Shown in pieces: positions 25,542-34,361 of a DNA stretch of 57,631 nucleotides (position 1 is its first letter; every line of letters starts with the position of its first letter). The stretch covers positions 1 to 57,631 of the forward strand of contig JACAAY010000020.1 in NCBI GenBank assembly GCA_013377095.1, given 5' to 3'. Position numbers and translations under genes: made by a program. The DNA comes from Desulfuromonadales bacterium (GTDB lineage: Bacteria; Desulfobacterota; Desulfuromonadia; Geobacterales; Pseudopelobacteraceae). Below the pieces are notes generated by a model, which saw only the letters and a program-made list of their open reading frames with translations, was not told where the DNA came from and did no database searches.

Positions 25542-26093
25542 TTACTCACTGCCGCAGAGGGAAATGGCCGCGCACAGCAGATCATCATAGACTTCAAAGT
25601 TGCCCTGAATGCACGACTCCTCCGCGGCGCCGTAACCGCTGCGGACCAGAATCGGCCGGCATCCGGCGGCTCTGGCGGCAGAGATGTCAGCGCTTTTGTC
25701 ACCAATCATTACCGATTGTTCCAGGAGCAGGCCAAACCTGCGGGCAGCTTCAAGCAACATTCCGGGCTGCGGTTTACGACAGGTACAGGGCAGGGAGTAA
25801 CTCCCCTTACCCGCGGGATGATGAGGGCAGTACATCCAGGCATCAACACGCGCTCCGTACTGCTCAAGCTCTTGTGAGATGTGGTGGTGGAGCGTTTCCA
25901 CATCATCCTCGGTATAGTATCCCCGCCCAACGCCGGACTGGTTTGTCACCACCACCACAAAAAAACCGGCCTGATTCAGCATCCGGATCGCTTCAGGCGC
26001 ACCCGGAACAAACTCGAACTCCTCAATCCGGTAGAGATACTCTTTCTCCTGATTTATGGTGCCATCCCTGTCAAGAAACACCGCGCGACGCAT
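25542..26093 (-). CDS. gmhB: D-glycero-beta-D-manno-heptose 1,7-bisphosphate phosphatase
   Basis: A 183-residue HAD phosphatase. It has the nucleophile motif FLDRDGTIN, VTNQSGVGRGYY, the zinc-binding loop CPHHPAGKGSY...CTCRKPQPGM and the metal-binding MIGDKSADI. It acts in ADP-heptose synthesis for lipopolysaccharide core. It lies 73 bp upstream of rfbA on the same strand, consistent with a cell-surface theme. Confidence 0.92.
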   Translation of the reverse strand: MRRAVFLDRDGTINQEKEYLYRIEEFEFVPGAPEAIRMLNQAGFFVVVVTNQSGVGRGYYTEDDVETLHHHISQELEQYGARVDAWMYCPHHPAGKGSYSLPCTCRKPQPGMLLEAARRFGLLLEQSVMIGDKSADISAARAAGCRPILVRSGYGAAEESCIQGNFEVYDDLLCAAISLCGSE

Positions 26094-26173
26094 ACCAAAA
26101 ACTCCTTTGACAAAACGTTGGGAAAACTATAATAAAGGTTAACTATTCCATTGAGACCGAACGGACCCCCCAC

Positions 26174-27226
26174 ATGATAAAAACGAACAATCTCAAGATT
26201 TCCGGCATTACCCCCATTATTGCCCCCTCCGAACTGCGCCAGGTTTTTCCCCTTTCAGAGAAAGACCGTGATTTTGTCAGCAGGAGCCGGGAACAGATCA
26301 AGGAAATTCTTCTCCGCCGTGACCGCAGGCTAATGGTGGTCGTGGGTCCCTGCTCGATCCACGATACCGAAGCGGCCAAGGAGTACGCCAAACGTCTGGC
26401 CTCCCTCTCCCGCCAGGTTAATGATCAGCTCTTGCTGGTCATGCGGGTCTACTTTGAAAAACCGCGCACCACCGTGGGGTGGAAGGGTTTGATCAATGAT
26501 CCTGACATGAACGGCACTCACCTGATTTCCAAAGGCCTGGGGATAGCCCGCGGACTACTGAGCTGCATAACCGCCCAGGGGCTGCCGGTTGCCAACGAAA
26601 TGCTCGACCCCATAACACCGGAATATGTTGCTGACATGATCAGCTGGGGTGCCATCGGTGCCCGCACCACCGAATCCCAGACCCATCGTGAAATGGCCAG
26701 TGGCCTTTCCTTTCCGGTCGGTTTCAAAAACGGTACCGACGGCAACCTGCAGATTGCCATGGACGCCATGAAGGCCGCGCAACACCCACACAGCTTTCTC
26801 GGTATCAACCGCGAGGGGCGCACATCAATTATCCATACCACCGGCAACCCCGACGTACACATCGTCCTGAGGGGCGGCACCCGCAAATCCAACTACCACG
26901 CCGAAGACATCCTGCATGTGGAGGAAGCTCTCAACAAAAACAAACTAAACCCTACCATCATGGTGGATTGCAGTCACGGCAACTCAAACAAGGATTACAA
27001 TAAGCAGGCGGAAGTCCTGGAAGACGTTGTTCAGCAGATTGTCGATGGCAACACATCCATATCAGGCGTCATGATCGAAAGTTTTCTCTCTGCCGGCAAC
27101 CAGAAAGTACCGGCCGACATCGGCGAACTCAAGTATGGAGTTTCAATTACCGACGCCTGCATTGACTGGGACACCACCGAAAGAATCCTGCTGGCTGCCC
27201 ATCACCGGTTACAGAAGAGATCGTAA
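26174..27226 (+). CDS. aroF: 3-deoxy-7-phosphoheptulonate synthase (DAHP synthase, type I)
   Basis: A 350-residue type I-alpha DAHP synthase, with VVGPCSIHD, MRVYFEKPRTTVGWKGLINDP, WGAIGARTTESQTHREMASG, PVGFKNGTDG and DCSHGNSNKDY. It makes the first shikimate-pathway intermediate from PEP and erythrose 4-phosphate. The isozyme (AroF, G or H) cannot be fixed. It faces away from gmhB and ends at a strong hairpin shared with sppA. Confidence 0.94.
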   Translation: MIKTNNLKISGITPIIAPSELRQVFPLSEKDRDFVSRSREQIKEILLRRDRRLMVVVGPCSIHDTEAAKEYAKRLASLSRQVNDQLLLVMRVYFEKPRTTVGWKGLINDPDMNGTHLISKGLGIARGLLSCITAQGLPVANEMLDPITPEYVADMISWGAIGARTTESQTHREMASGLSFPVGFKNGTDGNLQIAMDAMKAAQHPHSFLGINREGRTSIIHTTGNPDVHIVLRGGTRKSNYHAEDILHVEEALNKNKLNPTIMVDCSHGNSNKDYNKQAEVLEDVVQQIVDGNTSISGVMIESFLSAGNQKVPADIGELKYGVSITDACIDWDTTERILLAAHHRLQKRS

Positions 27227-27234
27227 TTTTTCCA

Positions 27235-27265
27235 GGGAAGAGACGCAGTGCACTGCGTCTTTTCC
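27235..27265. terminator. Bidirectional terminator between the DAHP synthase gene and sppA
   Basis: A perfect palindrome AGACGCAGTGCACTGCGTCT (27241-27260), extended outward by GGGAA and TTCCC, sits between the two convergent genes. Confidence 0.8.
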
Positions 27266-27275
27266 CAATGCCACC

Positions 27276-28163
27276 CTACTCTGCCTCATACATCAGCCGC
27301 ACGCCGCTGTTCACACGGTCAAGGTGGCCGGTGAAAGCGCCTTCCACCCCATCGGTCATAACATCCCAGTAGTTGATTTTTTTCCTGGGCGGCACGATCA
27401 CCTCCGGCTCACCGGCGATACCGGACAGTCGTCCGGCCTCCTCAATGGCGTCCTGCAATGTCCCCAGCCGGTCCACCAGTTTACAAACCTTGGCCTGTTC
27501 ACCGGAAAGAATTCGTCCATCGGCTATTTTACGCACCTCTTCAACTGGAAGCCTGCGACCGCTGGCCACAGCCTGGACAAACTGTTCGTGGGTATTATCA
27601 ATCACCGCCTGAAGCATGGCGCGATCCTCTTCGGAAAACCGACGCACCGGAGAACCGGAATCCTTGTACTTGCCGGTTTTCAGGGTATAGGACTTGATGC
27701 CGATCTTATCCATCAAGGACTCAATATTGGAAAGTTTCAGTATCACCCCGATACTGGCGGTGATGGTGCCGGGGTTGGCGTAGATCAGTGTCGCTGGTGC
27801 GGAAATATAGTAACCGCCCGAGGCTGCCAGACTCCCCATGGAGACGATGATTTTCTTCCGTGCCGCAAACCGTTTCACTTCGGCGCAGATTTCCTGCGAA
27901 GGCGCCACAACGCCGCCGGGGGAATCCACCCTCAGCACCACCGCCTTGATGGCATCCTGCTTGTAAAAATAGCGCAACTGCCTGACGGTTTCCCTGGAGT
28001 CGAGAATCATTCCCTTGACCTCCACCAGCCCGACACCATGTTTACCGGTAATTTTCGTATCTCCGTCGTCCAGGATAACCTTTGCAATCATCACTGATAC
28101 CAGAAAAAGCACCACCAGGAACGCGAAGCTCCCCAGAACGATAAAGACTGTTTTTTTAATCAT
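27276..28163 (-). CDS. sppA: Signal peptide peptidase SppA, short form
   Basis: A 295-residue protein with an N-terminal membrane helix (about 8-30) and the S49 peptidase domain. The catalytic Ser is in GSLAASGGYYIS and the Lys in TLKTGKYKDSGSPVR, spaced as in the single-domain (36-kDa type) SppA. It degrades leftover signal peptides in the inner membrane. It shares its upstream region with the divergent phosphodiesterase gene. Confidence 0.93.
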   Translation of the reverse strand: MIKKTVFIVLGSFAFLVVLFLVSVMIAKVILDDGDTKITGKHGVGLVEVKGMILDSRETVRQLRYFYKQDAIKAVVLRVDSPGGVVAPSQEICAEVKRFAARKKIIVSMGSLAASGGYYISAPATLIYANPGTITASIGVILKLSNIESLMDKIGIKSYTLKTGKYKDSGSPVRRFSEEDRAMLQAVIDNTHEQFVQAVASGRRLPVEEVRKIADGRILSGEQAKVCKLVDRLGTLQDAIEEAGRLSGIAGEPEVIVPPRKKINYWDVMTDGVEGAFTGHLDRVNSGVRLMYEAE

Positions 28164-28218
28164 CTCTGAACACTCTTTTTTATTTTCATTAAAAGACTGG
28201 ATTTGCTACACTGACACA

Positions 28219-28689
28219 ATGAAAATCCTGGTGACATCGGATACCCACGGAAACTACCCTTTACTGTTTCACGCCTGTGAACTGGCTGCCCCGTTTGATG
28301 CCGTTATCCATCTGGGAGATGGCGGCGATGACGCTGACCTGATTGCCCGTGTTCTTGGGATAAACGTTATTTCCGTGGCCGGCAATTGCGACCTTGGTTC
28401 CCCGGCGCCACGGGAGCGAATATGGGAGTGCGAAGGACAGCGTCTGTTGTTGACCCACGGCGACCGTTTCGGGGTTAAATTCGGTTTATCACAGCTTGAA
28501 CAACGCGGGATTGAGGTTGGTGCCCATGCCGTCCTTTTTGGTCACAGCCACCTGGCCACCATCACGACCCTCTCGGGAATTTTGTATGTCAATCCAGGCA
28601 CTCTCATAAAAACAGCCACGCAACGTACCATCGCGCTTCTCGAGGTCAAACAAACGGGAATCACGGCTCATTTGACCCACATCATCTGA
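28219..28689 (+). CDS. Calcineurin-type phosphodiesterase (YfcE/MJ0936-like)
   Basis: About 156 residues from MKILVTSDTHGN. Metal-binding motifs: SDTHGN, HLGDGGDD, AGNCD, LTHGDRFG and FGHSHLA, the signature of small metallophosphoesterases of the YfcE family. Substrate in the cell unknown. The ATG at 28219 begins exactly at the conserved N-terminus; the longer reading upstream has no family match. Confidence 0.88.
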   Translation: MKILVTSDTHGNYPLLFHACELAAPFDAVIHLGDGGDDADLIARVLGINVISVAGNCDLGSPAPRERIWECEGQRLLLTHGDRFGVKFGLSQLEQRGIEVGAHAVLFGHSHLATITTLSGILYVNPGTLIKTATQRTIALLEVKQTGITAHLTHII

Positions 28690-28735
28690 CCCTTGAGAGC
28701 CTGCCCCACCCTTGCCCTCCGCCACAACGAGAAAA

Positions 28736-28753
28736 GGCGGGCATAAGCCCGCC
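28736..28753. terminator. Hairpin between convergent phosphodiesterase and pssA genes
   Basis: GGCGGGC (28736-28742) pairs with GCCCGCC (28747-28753) over a 4-nt loop. It has no T run on the plus side but AAAA before it would read TTTT on the minus strand, fitting a pssA terminator. Confidence 0.45.
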
Positions 28754-28802
28754 CCACACATACGCTTCAATCAACAGCCATCCCCTGACGACATCTTTTC
28801 AC

Positions 28803-29633
28803 TCATTGATGCAGCGACTCATGCCCCTTGCGCATTGCCTTCTCCAATCTGCGACGACGGGGCCAGGTAAGGATAAATCCAATCGGACCGGAAAGCACAT
28901 AACAGAGCATGATACCGAACACCATCACGACCGGTTCAGCCACCACCACAATCAGCAGAATCACCGCCAGCAGCAGAAAACCGAACGGCTGTCGTTTTAT
29001 GAGAGCGGGATCCTTGAATGAATAATAGCGGAAATTGGACACCATCAGAAACGCCAGCAGATAGATCAGGGTGATGATCGCCAGTCGCTTGAACATGAAG
29101 GGGGCCTGAAAAAGCTCCTGGGGCAGACGATCAAAGTGATGAAACAGCAGCACTGTTGCCGCAACCATGCTTGCGGCGGCCGGAATGGGCAAGCCCACGA
29201 AGCGTTTACTCTCCACGGTATTGACCTGAACATTGAAACGGGCCAGACGCAGCGCGCCGCAGGCAACGAACAGAAATGCAGCCAGCCACCCCAGGCGACC
29301 ATAGGGACGCAGTGCCCAGGCATAGACCATCAGCGCCGGCGTCACGCCAAACGCGACCAGGTCTGCCAGGGAATCGTACTCAACACCGAATTTGCTGGTG
29401 CTGCCGGTCATGCGGGCAACTTTGCCATCCAGGCCATCACACACGGCGGAAACAAAAATCCAGATGGCGGCAGCACTGTAATTGCCATTCAGGGTGGAGA
29501 CAAGACTGTAAAAACCGGCAAACAGGCTGGCGGTGGTCACCAGGTTGGGCAGGATATAAATACCGCGCTTGATGTTATCGGTTTTTTCAACCTGAGTGTG
29601 GGGTACTTCGGGATTCATCTGATCAATCTCCAC
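28803..29633 (-). CDS. pssA: CDP-diacylglycerol-serine O-phosphatidyltransferase
   Basis: A 276-residue inner-membrane enzyme of the CDP-alcohol phosphatidyltransferase family. The signature DG..AR.......G...D...D is seen in CDGLDGKVARMTGSTSKFG with the following YDSLADLVAFG. It makes phosphatidylserine. It starts directly after the psd stop, so the two enzymes of phosphatidylethanolamine synthesis are coupled. A start at an internal Met (sixth codon) is also possible. Confidence 0.94.
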   Translation of the reverse strand: MEIDQMNPEVPHTQVEKTDNIKRGIYILPNLVTTASLFAGFYSLVSTLNGNYSAAAIWIFVSAVCDGLDGKVARMTGSTSKFGVEYDSLADLVAFGVTPALMVYAWALRPYGRLGWLAAFLFVACGALRLARFNVQVNTVESKRFVGLPIPAAASMVAATVLLFHHFDRLPQELFQAPFMFKRLAIITLIYLLAFLMVSNFRYYSFKDPALIKRQPFGFLLLAVILLIVVVAEPVVMVFGIMLCYVLSGPIGFILTWPRRRRLEKAMRKGHESLHQ

Positions 29634-30296
29634 TCACCCGAGACGCGCAAGAACCGTCTCGCCCGAAATTGTTGTATCACCCAGCTTCACCAGCGGATTC
29701 ACATCCACGGGCAGATACACATCCACCCGCGAACCAAATCGGATCAGGCCGTAACGCTTGCCCCGTTCCAGCTGGTCGCCCATTGTGGGATAGCAGACGA
29801 TTCGCCGTGCAATCAGACCGGCAATCTGCACAAAGGCCAGACGCACACCGGAAGCGGTTTCCAGCACAACCGTAGTGCGCTCGTTTTCGCAGGAGGCTCG
29901 TTCATCACGGGCATCGAGGAACCTGCCCGGAACATGGATTAATTCCACAATCCTTCCGGAAAACGGCACCCGATTGATATGGACATTAAAAACCGACATG
30001 AAAATGCTTATTTTGAGAGCTTCGTGACCGAGCGGTGTCCGGGGAACCCGGTCAACAACGATGACGGTACCATCGGCGGGAGCTATCACGGCACGCTCAT
30101 CTGCAGGCGGCATCCGCTCGGGGTTACGAAAAAAATAGAGGGTAAACAGGGTCAGCAACACAAACAAAGCGCTGAAACTCAACGACACCGCTGAAGAGAA
30201 TGTCCATGCCGCACATGCGCCGGCAAGCGACAGCAAAGCAAAAACGGCTATGAAAGGGTAACCTTCCCGGGCAATCGGAGTATTCTGGTTTTTCAT
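29634..30296 (-). CDS. psd: Phosphatidylserine decarboxylase, short (archaeal-type) form
   Basis: About 220 residues from MKNQNTPIAREGYP, with two N-terminal membrane helices and the short PSD domain: APADGTVIVVD, MSVFNVHINRVPFSG and the self-cleavage site IRFGSRVDVYLP, whose Ser becomes the pyruvoyl group. It converts phosphatidylserine to phosphatidylethanolamine. A GTG at 30323 would lie in the ilvC terminator, so the ATG at 30296 with GGCAGG is chosen. A second, different PSD is at 55764-56765. Confidence 0.93.
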   Translation of the reverse strand: MKNQNTPIAREGYPFIAVFALLSLAGACAAWTFSSAVSLSFSALFVLLTLFTLYFFRNPERMPPADERAVIAPADGTVIVVDRVPRTPLGHEALKISIFMSVFNVHINRVPFSGRIVELIHVPGRFLDARDERASCENERTTVVLETASGVRLAFVQIAGLIARRIVCYPTMGDQLERGKRYGLIRFGSRVDVYLPVDVNPLVKLGDTTISGETVLARLG

Positions 30297-30311
30297 TAAA
30301 CCTGCCTGAAT

Positions 30312-30349
30312 AAAGAAGAACACCCCTCTCCCAGAGGAAGAGGGGTGTT
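30312..30349 (-). terminator. Terminator after ilvC
   Basis: On the minus strand AACACCCCT (arm 30341-30349) pairs with AGGGGTGTT (30319-30327) and is followed by TCTTCTTT. Confidence 0.7.
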
Positions 30350-30369
30350 ATGGCAACAGGGAAAACAGC

Positions 30370-31425
<1,056 letters not shown>

Positions 31426-31451
31426 TCAACCTATTGATTTAAAGAAGGATG

Positions 31452-31480
31452 AAAGTACTACATCAACCGGAACCTGTCAA
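31452..31480 (-). promoter_or_regulatory. ilvC promoter
   Basis: Minus strand TTGACA (31475-31480), a 17-bp spacer and TACTTT (31452-31457), about 65 bp before the ilvC start. A private promoter fits the fact that ilvC is cut off here from ilvBN by the receptor-YfiR-GGDEF insert. Confidence 0.6.
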
Positions 31481-31613
31481 TGAAATAGCAACAGCGCCCC
31501 TATTCTCCACCAGCCGCAATGCCGCATCGGAACTGACTGAGGGGAGACGCTGCCCCAATTTGACCATAAACAATCCTCACAACATGCCGGCCTCAACAAT
31601 CGAGCGCACCTGA

Positions 31614-33830
31614 TCAACAGGATGGTGTTGCGTCAGTATGTTTCCTGCAAAACCGCTCTCCGTTACAGACAGCAGACCGTGAGGGGCTTTGCGGGCAAAA
31701 GCCTGGCACCCCTTCCTTGTCGGGTGGCTGAAGCGGGATACATTCAACGCAGCACCTGTCCGCCCCCGGATAGGGGAGGGTTGACTCATACAACTCCTGC
31801 AGATCATCCGCGGCAAGCGGACGGGAATAGAAGTAACCCTGAACCTCGGAACACCCAAGAATCGCCACGACCTTCTCCTGTTGGGAATATTCGATTCCTT
31901 CCGCGACAACCTCGAGATGGAGGCTGGCAGCCATGGCTATAATGGCGGAGAGTATCTGCGCATCCTCCTCGGATTCATGGATTTGCATCATGAATGAACG
32001 GTCGATTTTCAGAATGTTGATCGGCAGGTTGCGCAGGTGGCTGAGCGAAGAGTACCCGGTACCAAAATCGTCAATACTGATGACAACGCCCATCAATTGC
32101 AGTTCCCGGAGCACACTGACGGAATGCTCCAAGTTTTCCATCAGGGCGCTTTCGGTGATTTCTATCTCCAGTGAGCGACTGCAGAGGTAATTTGCGGCTA
32201 CGGCTTCCCGCACCAGCCCAACCAGATTCTGGCGCTGCAACTGCAACGGCGAAACATTGACCGAAACCTTGGGGATCTGCAAGCCCTGCGAATGCCATTC
32301 GCTCAGCTGACGGCAGGACTCGCGGATAACCCATTCACCGATGGGGAGAATCAGACCGGTTTGTTCCGCCAGGGGGATGAATTTGTCGGGAGAAATCATA
32401 CCCTGCTCAGGATGATGCCAGCGCACCAACGCTTCGACTCCAGCCCATTTTTTCCTGCGCAGATCAATTCGTGGCTGGTAATACAGTTCCAGTTCACCCT
32501 GTTCCAGTGCCCGGTGCAGGTCATTGCCGAGCCCCAAACGCTCGGACACCTTCTGGTGCAGGTAATTGGAAAAGAGCTCGATAAGGTTTTTGCCGTTTTC
32601 CTTGGCCAGATACATGGCCGTATCGGCGCTTTTAATCAGGGTTTCAGCATTGACTCCATGCTCGGGAAACAGAGCTATACCGATACTGGCTGACACGAAC
32701 AGCTGCTTATCCTCGATCACATAGGGGCTCAGCAGCAATTCTCTATGCTTGCTGGCAACCAGCAGGGCGTTTTCGGCACTCTTGATATCCTGCAAAAATA
32801 CCGTGAATTCATCTCCTCCCAGGCGCGCCACCGTGTCGTCGCTGCGGGTTCCGTTTTCCAATCGGGACGCAGCCTCTTGCAGAAGCAGATCTCCGGTTCG
32901 ATGACCATGGGTGTCGTTGATCAGCTTGAAATCATCCAGATCGATAAACAGCACCGCCAGTTTTTCACCGGTTCGCAACGCTCGACGCACTGCCTGGTCA
33001 AGACGATCACCAAAAAGAGAGCGGTTTGGCAGACCGGTCAGGGAGTCAAAGCTGGCCTGCTGGTTCAAACGCTCCTGCCGCTCCAGCAAGTCATCGTCAC
33101 GCTGGGCAATTTCCTCCAGCATATGATTGAAGCTCTCGGCCAGCTGCCCGATCTCTTCGGTATCGCTGCCGGCCACACGGATTGAAAAGTTTTTGGTCTG
33201 GCTTACCTCACGCATGGTCTTTGCCATGGCAATAACCGGTTCGGTAATGACATTTGCAAAACGTGCAGCCAGCAAATAGCTGATAAGCAGTGAAAACAGC
33301 AGGATTACAAAGCCAGTGCCGATGGTTGCATAGACCCTGTGGATTAATATGCTCTCGTCCTGCTCGATAATAACACTGCCCAGAACAACACCATCCTTGC
33401 CAATGGGTCGTTCAACCTCGGGGTTCAGCACAAAAAACTGTCTCCCGATGCCGGTTCTAATGGTCTTCAAATAACGCTGCAGGTCACCCTGTGACACCTC
33501 CGAGCTCTGTTGGGGATAATAGGCACAGACACGACCCTGTTCATCAAGTACCAAGAGTCGTTTAATGGATGAATCCGCCTTGAGGGAAATCAGGGACCGA
33601 GCTATGGCGTTCTGATCGGAAAATGCCAGGGCAACGCCCACATCCGCGGCTACAATATCGGCCATTGCTCCCAGACGGGCACGGCTCTCACGATTGAAAA
33701 AAATGTAGCTGTTGAAAAGATGGCAGAGCAGGGAAGTCATCAGCACAATGAAACAGGCAATCATGATCAGCAAACGCTGCTTTCCGCGAAAACTGTCAAC
33801 TCTATGTAAGATGCGCTCAATCAAGTTCAT
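31614..33830 (-). CDS. Membrane GGDEF-EAL protein (c-di-GMP turnover)
   Basis: About 738 residues from MNLIERILHRVDSF. Two membrane helices (about 18-40 and 172-192) flank a periplasmic domain like the CHASE8 domain of YfiN; a HAMP domain follows, then GGDEF (RLGGDEFTVF, about 336-345) and EAL (VEALVRWHHPEQG from about 464). The active-site motifs of both are intact. The Asp in HGHRTGD, which selects guanine in diguanylate cyclases, is present, so c-di-GMP rather than cGAMP is expected. The last 55 residues after ELYES are Cys-rich and unlike an EAL ending. It sits 4 bp after the yfiR-like gene, whose product should restrain it. Confidence 0.9.
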   Translation of the reverse strand: MNLIERILHRVDSFRGKQRLLIMIACFIVLMTSLLCHLFNSYIFFNRESRARLGAMADIVAADVGVALAFSDQNAIARSLISLKADSSIKRLLVLDEQGRVCAYYPQQSSEVSQGDLQRYLKTIRTGIGRQFFVLNPEVERPIGKDGVVLGSVIIEQDESILIHRVYATIGTGFVILLFSLLISYLLAARFANVITEPVIAMAKTMREVSQTKNFSIRVAGSDTEEIGQLAESFNHMLEEIAQRDDDLLERQERLNQQASFDSLTGLPNRSLFGDRLDQAVRRALRTGEKLAVLFIDLDDFKLINDTHGHRTGDLLLQEAASRLENGTRSDDTVARLGGDEFTVFLQDIKSAENALLVASKHRELLLSPYVIEDKQLFVSASIGIALFPEHGVNAETLIKSADTAMYLAKENGKNLIELFSNYLHQKVSERLGLGNDLHRALEQGELELYYQPRIDLRRKKWAGVEALVRWHHPEQGMISPDKFIPLAEQTGLILPIGEWVIRESCRQLSEWHSQGLQIPKVSVNVSPLQLQRQNLVGLVREAVAANYLCSRSLEIEITESALMENLEHSVSVLRELQLMGVVISIDDFGTGYSSLSHLRNLPINILKIDRSFMMQIHESEEDAQILSAIIAMAASLHLEVVAEGIEYSQQEKVVAILGCSEVQGYFYSRPLAADDLQELYESTLPYPGADRCCVECIPLQPPDKEGVPGFCPQSPSRSAVCNGERFCRKHTDATPSC

Positions 33831-33834
33831 GGTT

Positions 33835-34359
33835 TCATCTGCTGACGTCATTGGCCAGTTTGAGAAGTTGCGTGTCGAAAGATATGGACGCCCTGCGGGC
33901 GGCGGACTGATTAAGCTCATAGGTGATACGGTTGTTGACCGTAACCAGGCCGATCATCCCTCCCTGGCGGACAAAATCGCGCATGTCGCTGATGGTCAGA
34001 ATTCCACGGCGGGCAGCTTCTGCCAGCAACGGTTGCAGCCGGTAGCGTTCCGACGAGGCGACAAACAGAACCTGGCAGCACTCCATTTGACTGATATCCG
34101 TCACCAGCCTGATTTCCAGTGGACGTTTTTTCACCCGTTTTCCCTTCAGCGATTCCAGAACACCCTCCAACGGGGTATCTCCGATCAAGCAGATGGAGAA
34201 CGAAGCACAGCTCTGCTCCTTTTTCGGCAGCTCGACAAAAAGGGGAAGATTGAGCAGATAATTGGCTTTGACCCAAAATTCCTGGGGCACATCATCACCA
34301 TAGCACAGGGAAAAAGTCAGCAGGGTCAGCGTAAAAATGACATAAAAACAAGCGCGCAT
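33835..34359 (-). CDS. YfiR-like periplasmic regulator (DUF4154 family)
   Basis: A 174-residue protein with a signal peptide (cut near CYG-DDV) and the YfiR/DUF4154 pattern: VKANYLLNLPLFVELP, FSICLIGDTPLEGVL, CQVLFVASSERYRLQPLL, ILTISDMRDFVRQGGMIGLV and FDTQLLKLAN at the end. In Pseudomonas YfiR holds the YfiN diguanylate cyclase inactive from the periplasm. Here it lies between a TonB-dependent receptor (2 bp) and a GGDEF-EAL protein (4 bp), suggesting the same control linked to a receptor. Confidence 0.85.
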   Translation of the reverse strand: MRACFYVIFTLTLLTFSLCYGDDVPQEFWVKANYLLNLPLFVELPKKEQSCASFSICLIGDTPLEGVLESLKGKRVKKRPLEIRLVTDISQMECCQVLFVASSERYRLQPLLAEAARRGILTISDMRDFVRQGGMIGLVTVNNRITYELNQSAARRASISFDTQLLKLANDVSR

Positions 34360-34361
34360 GG

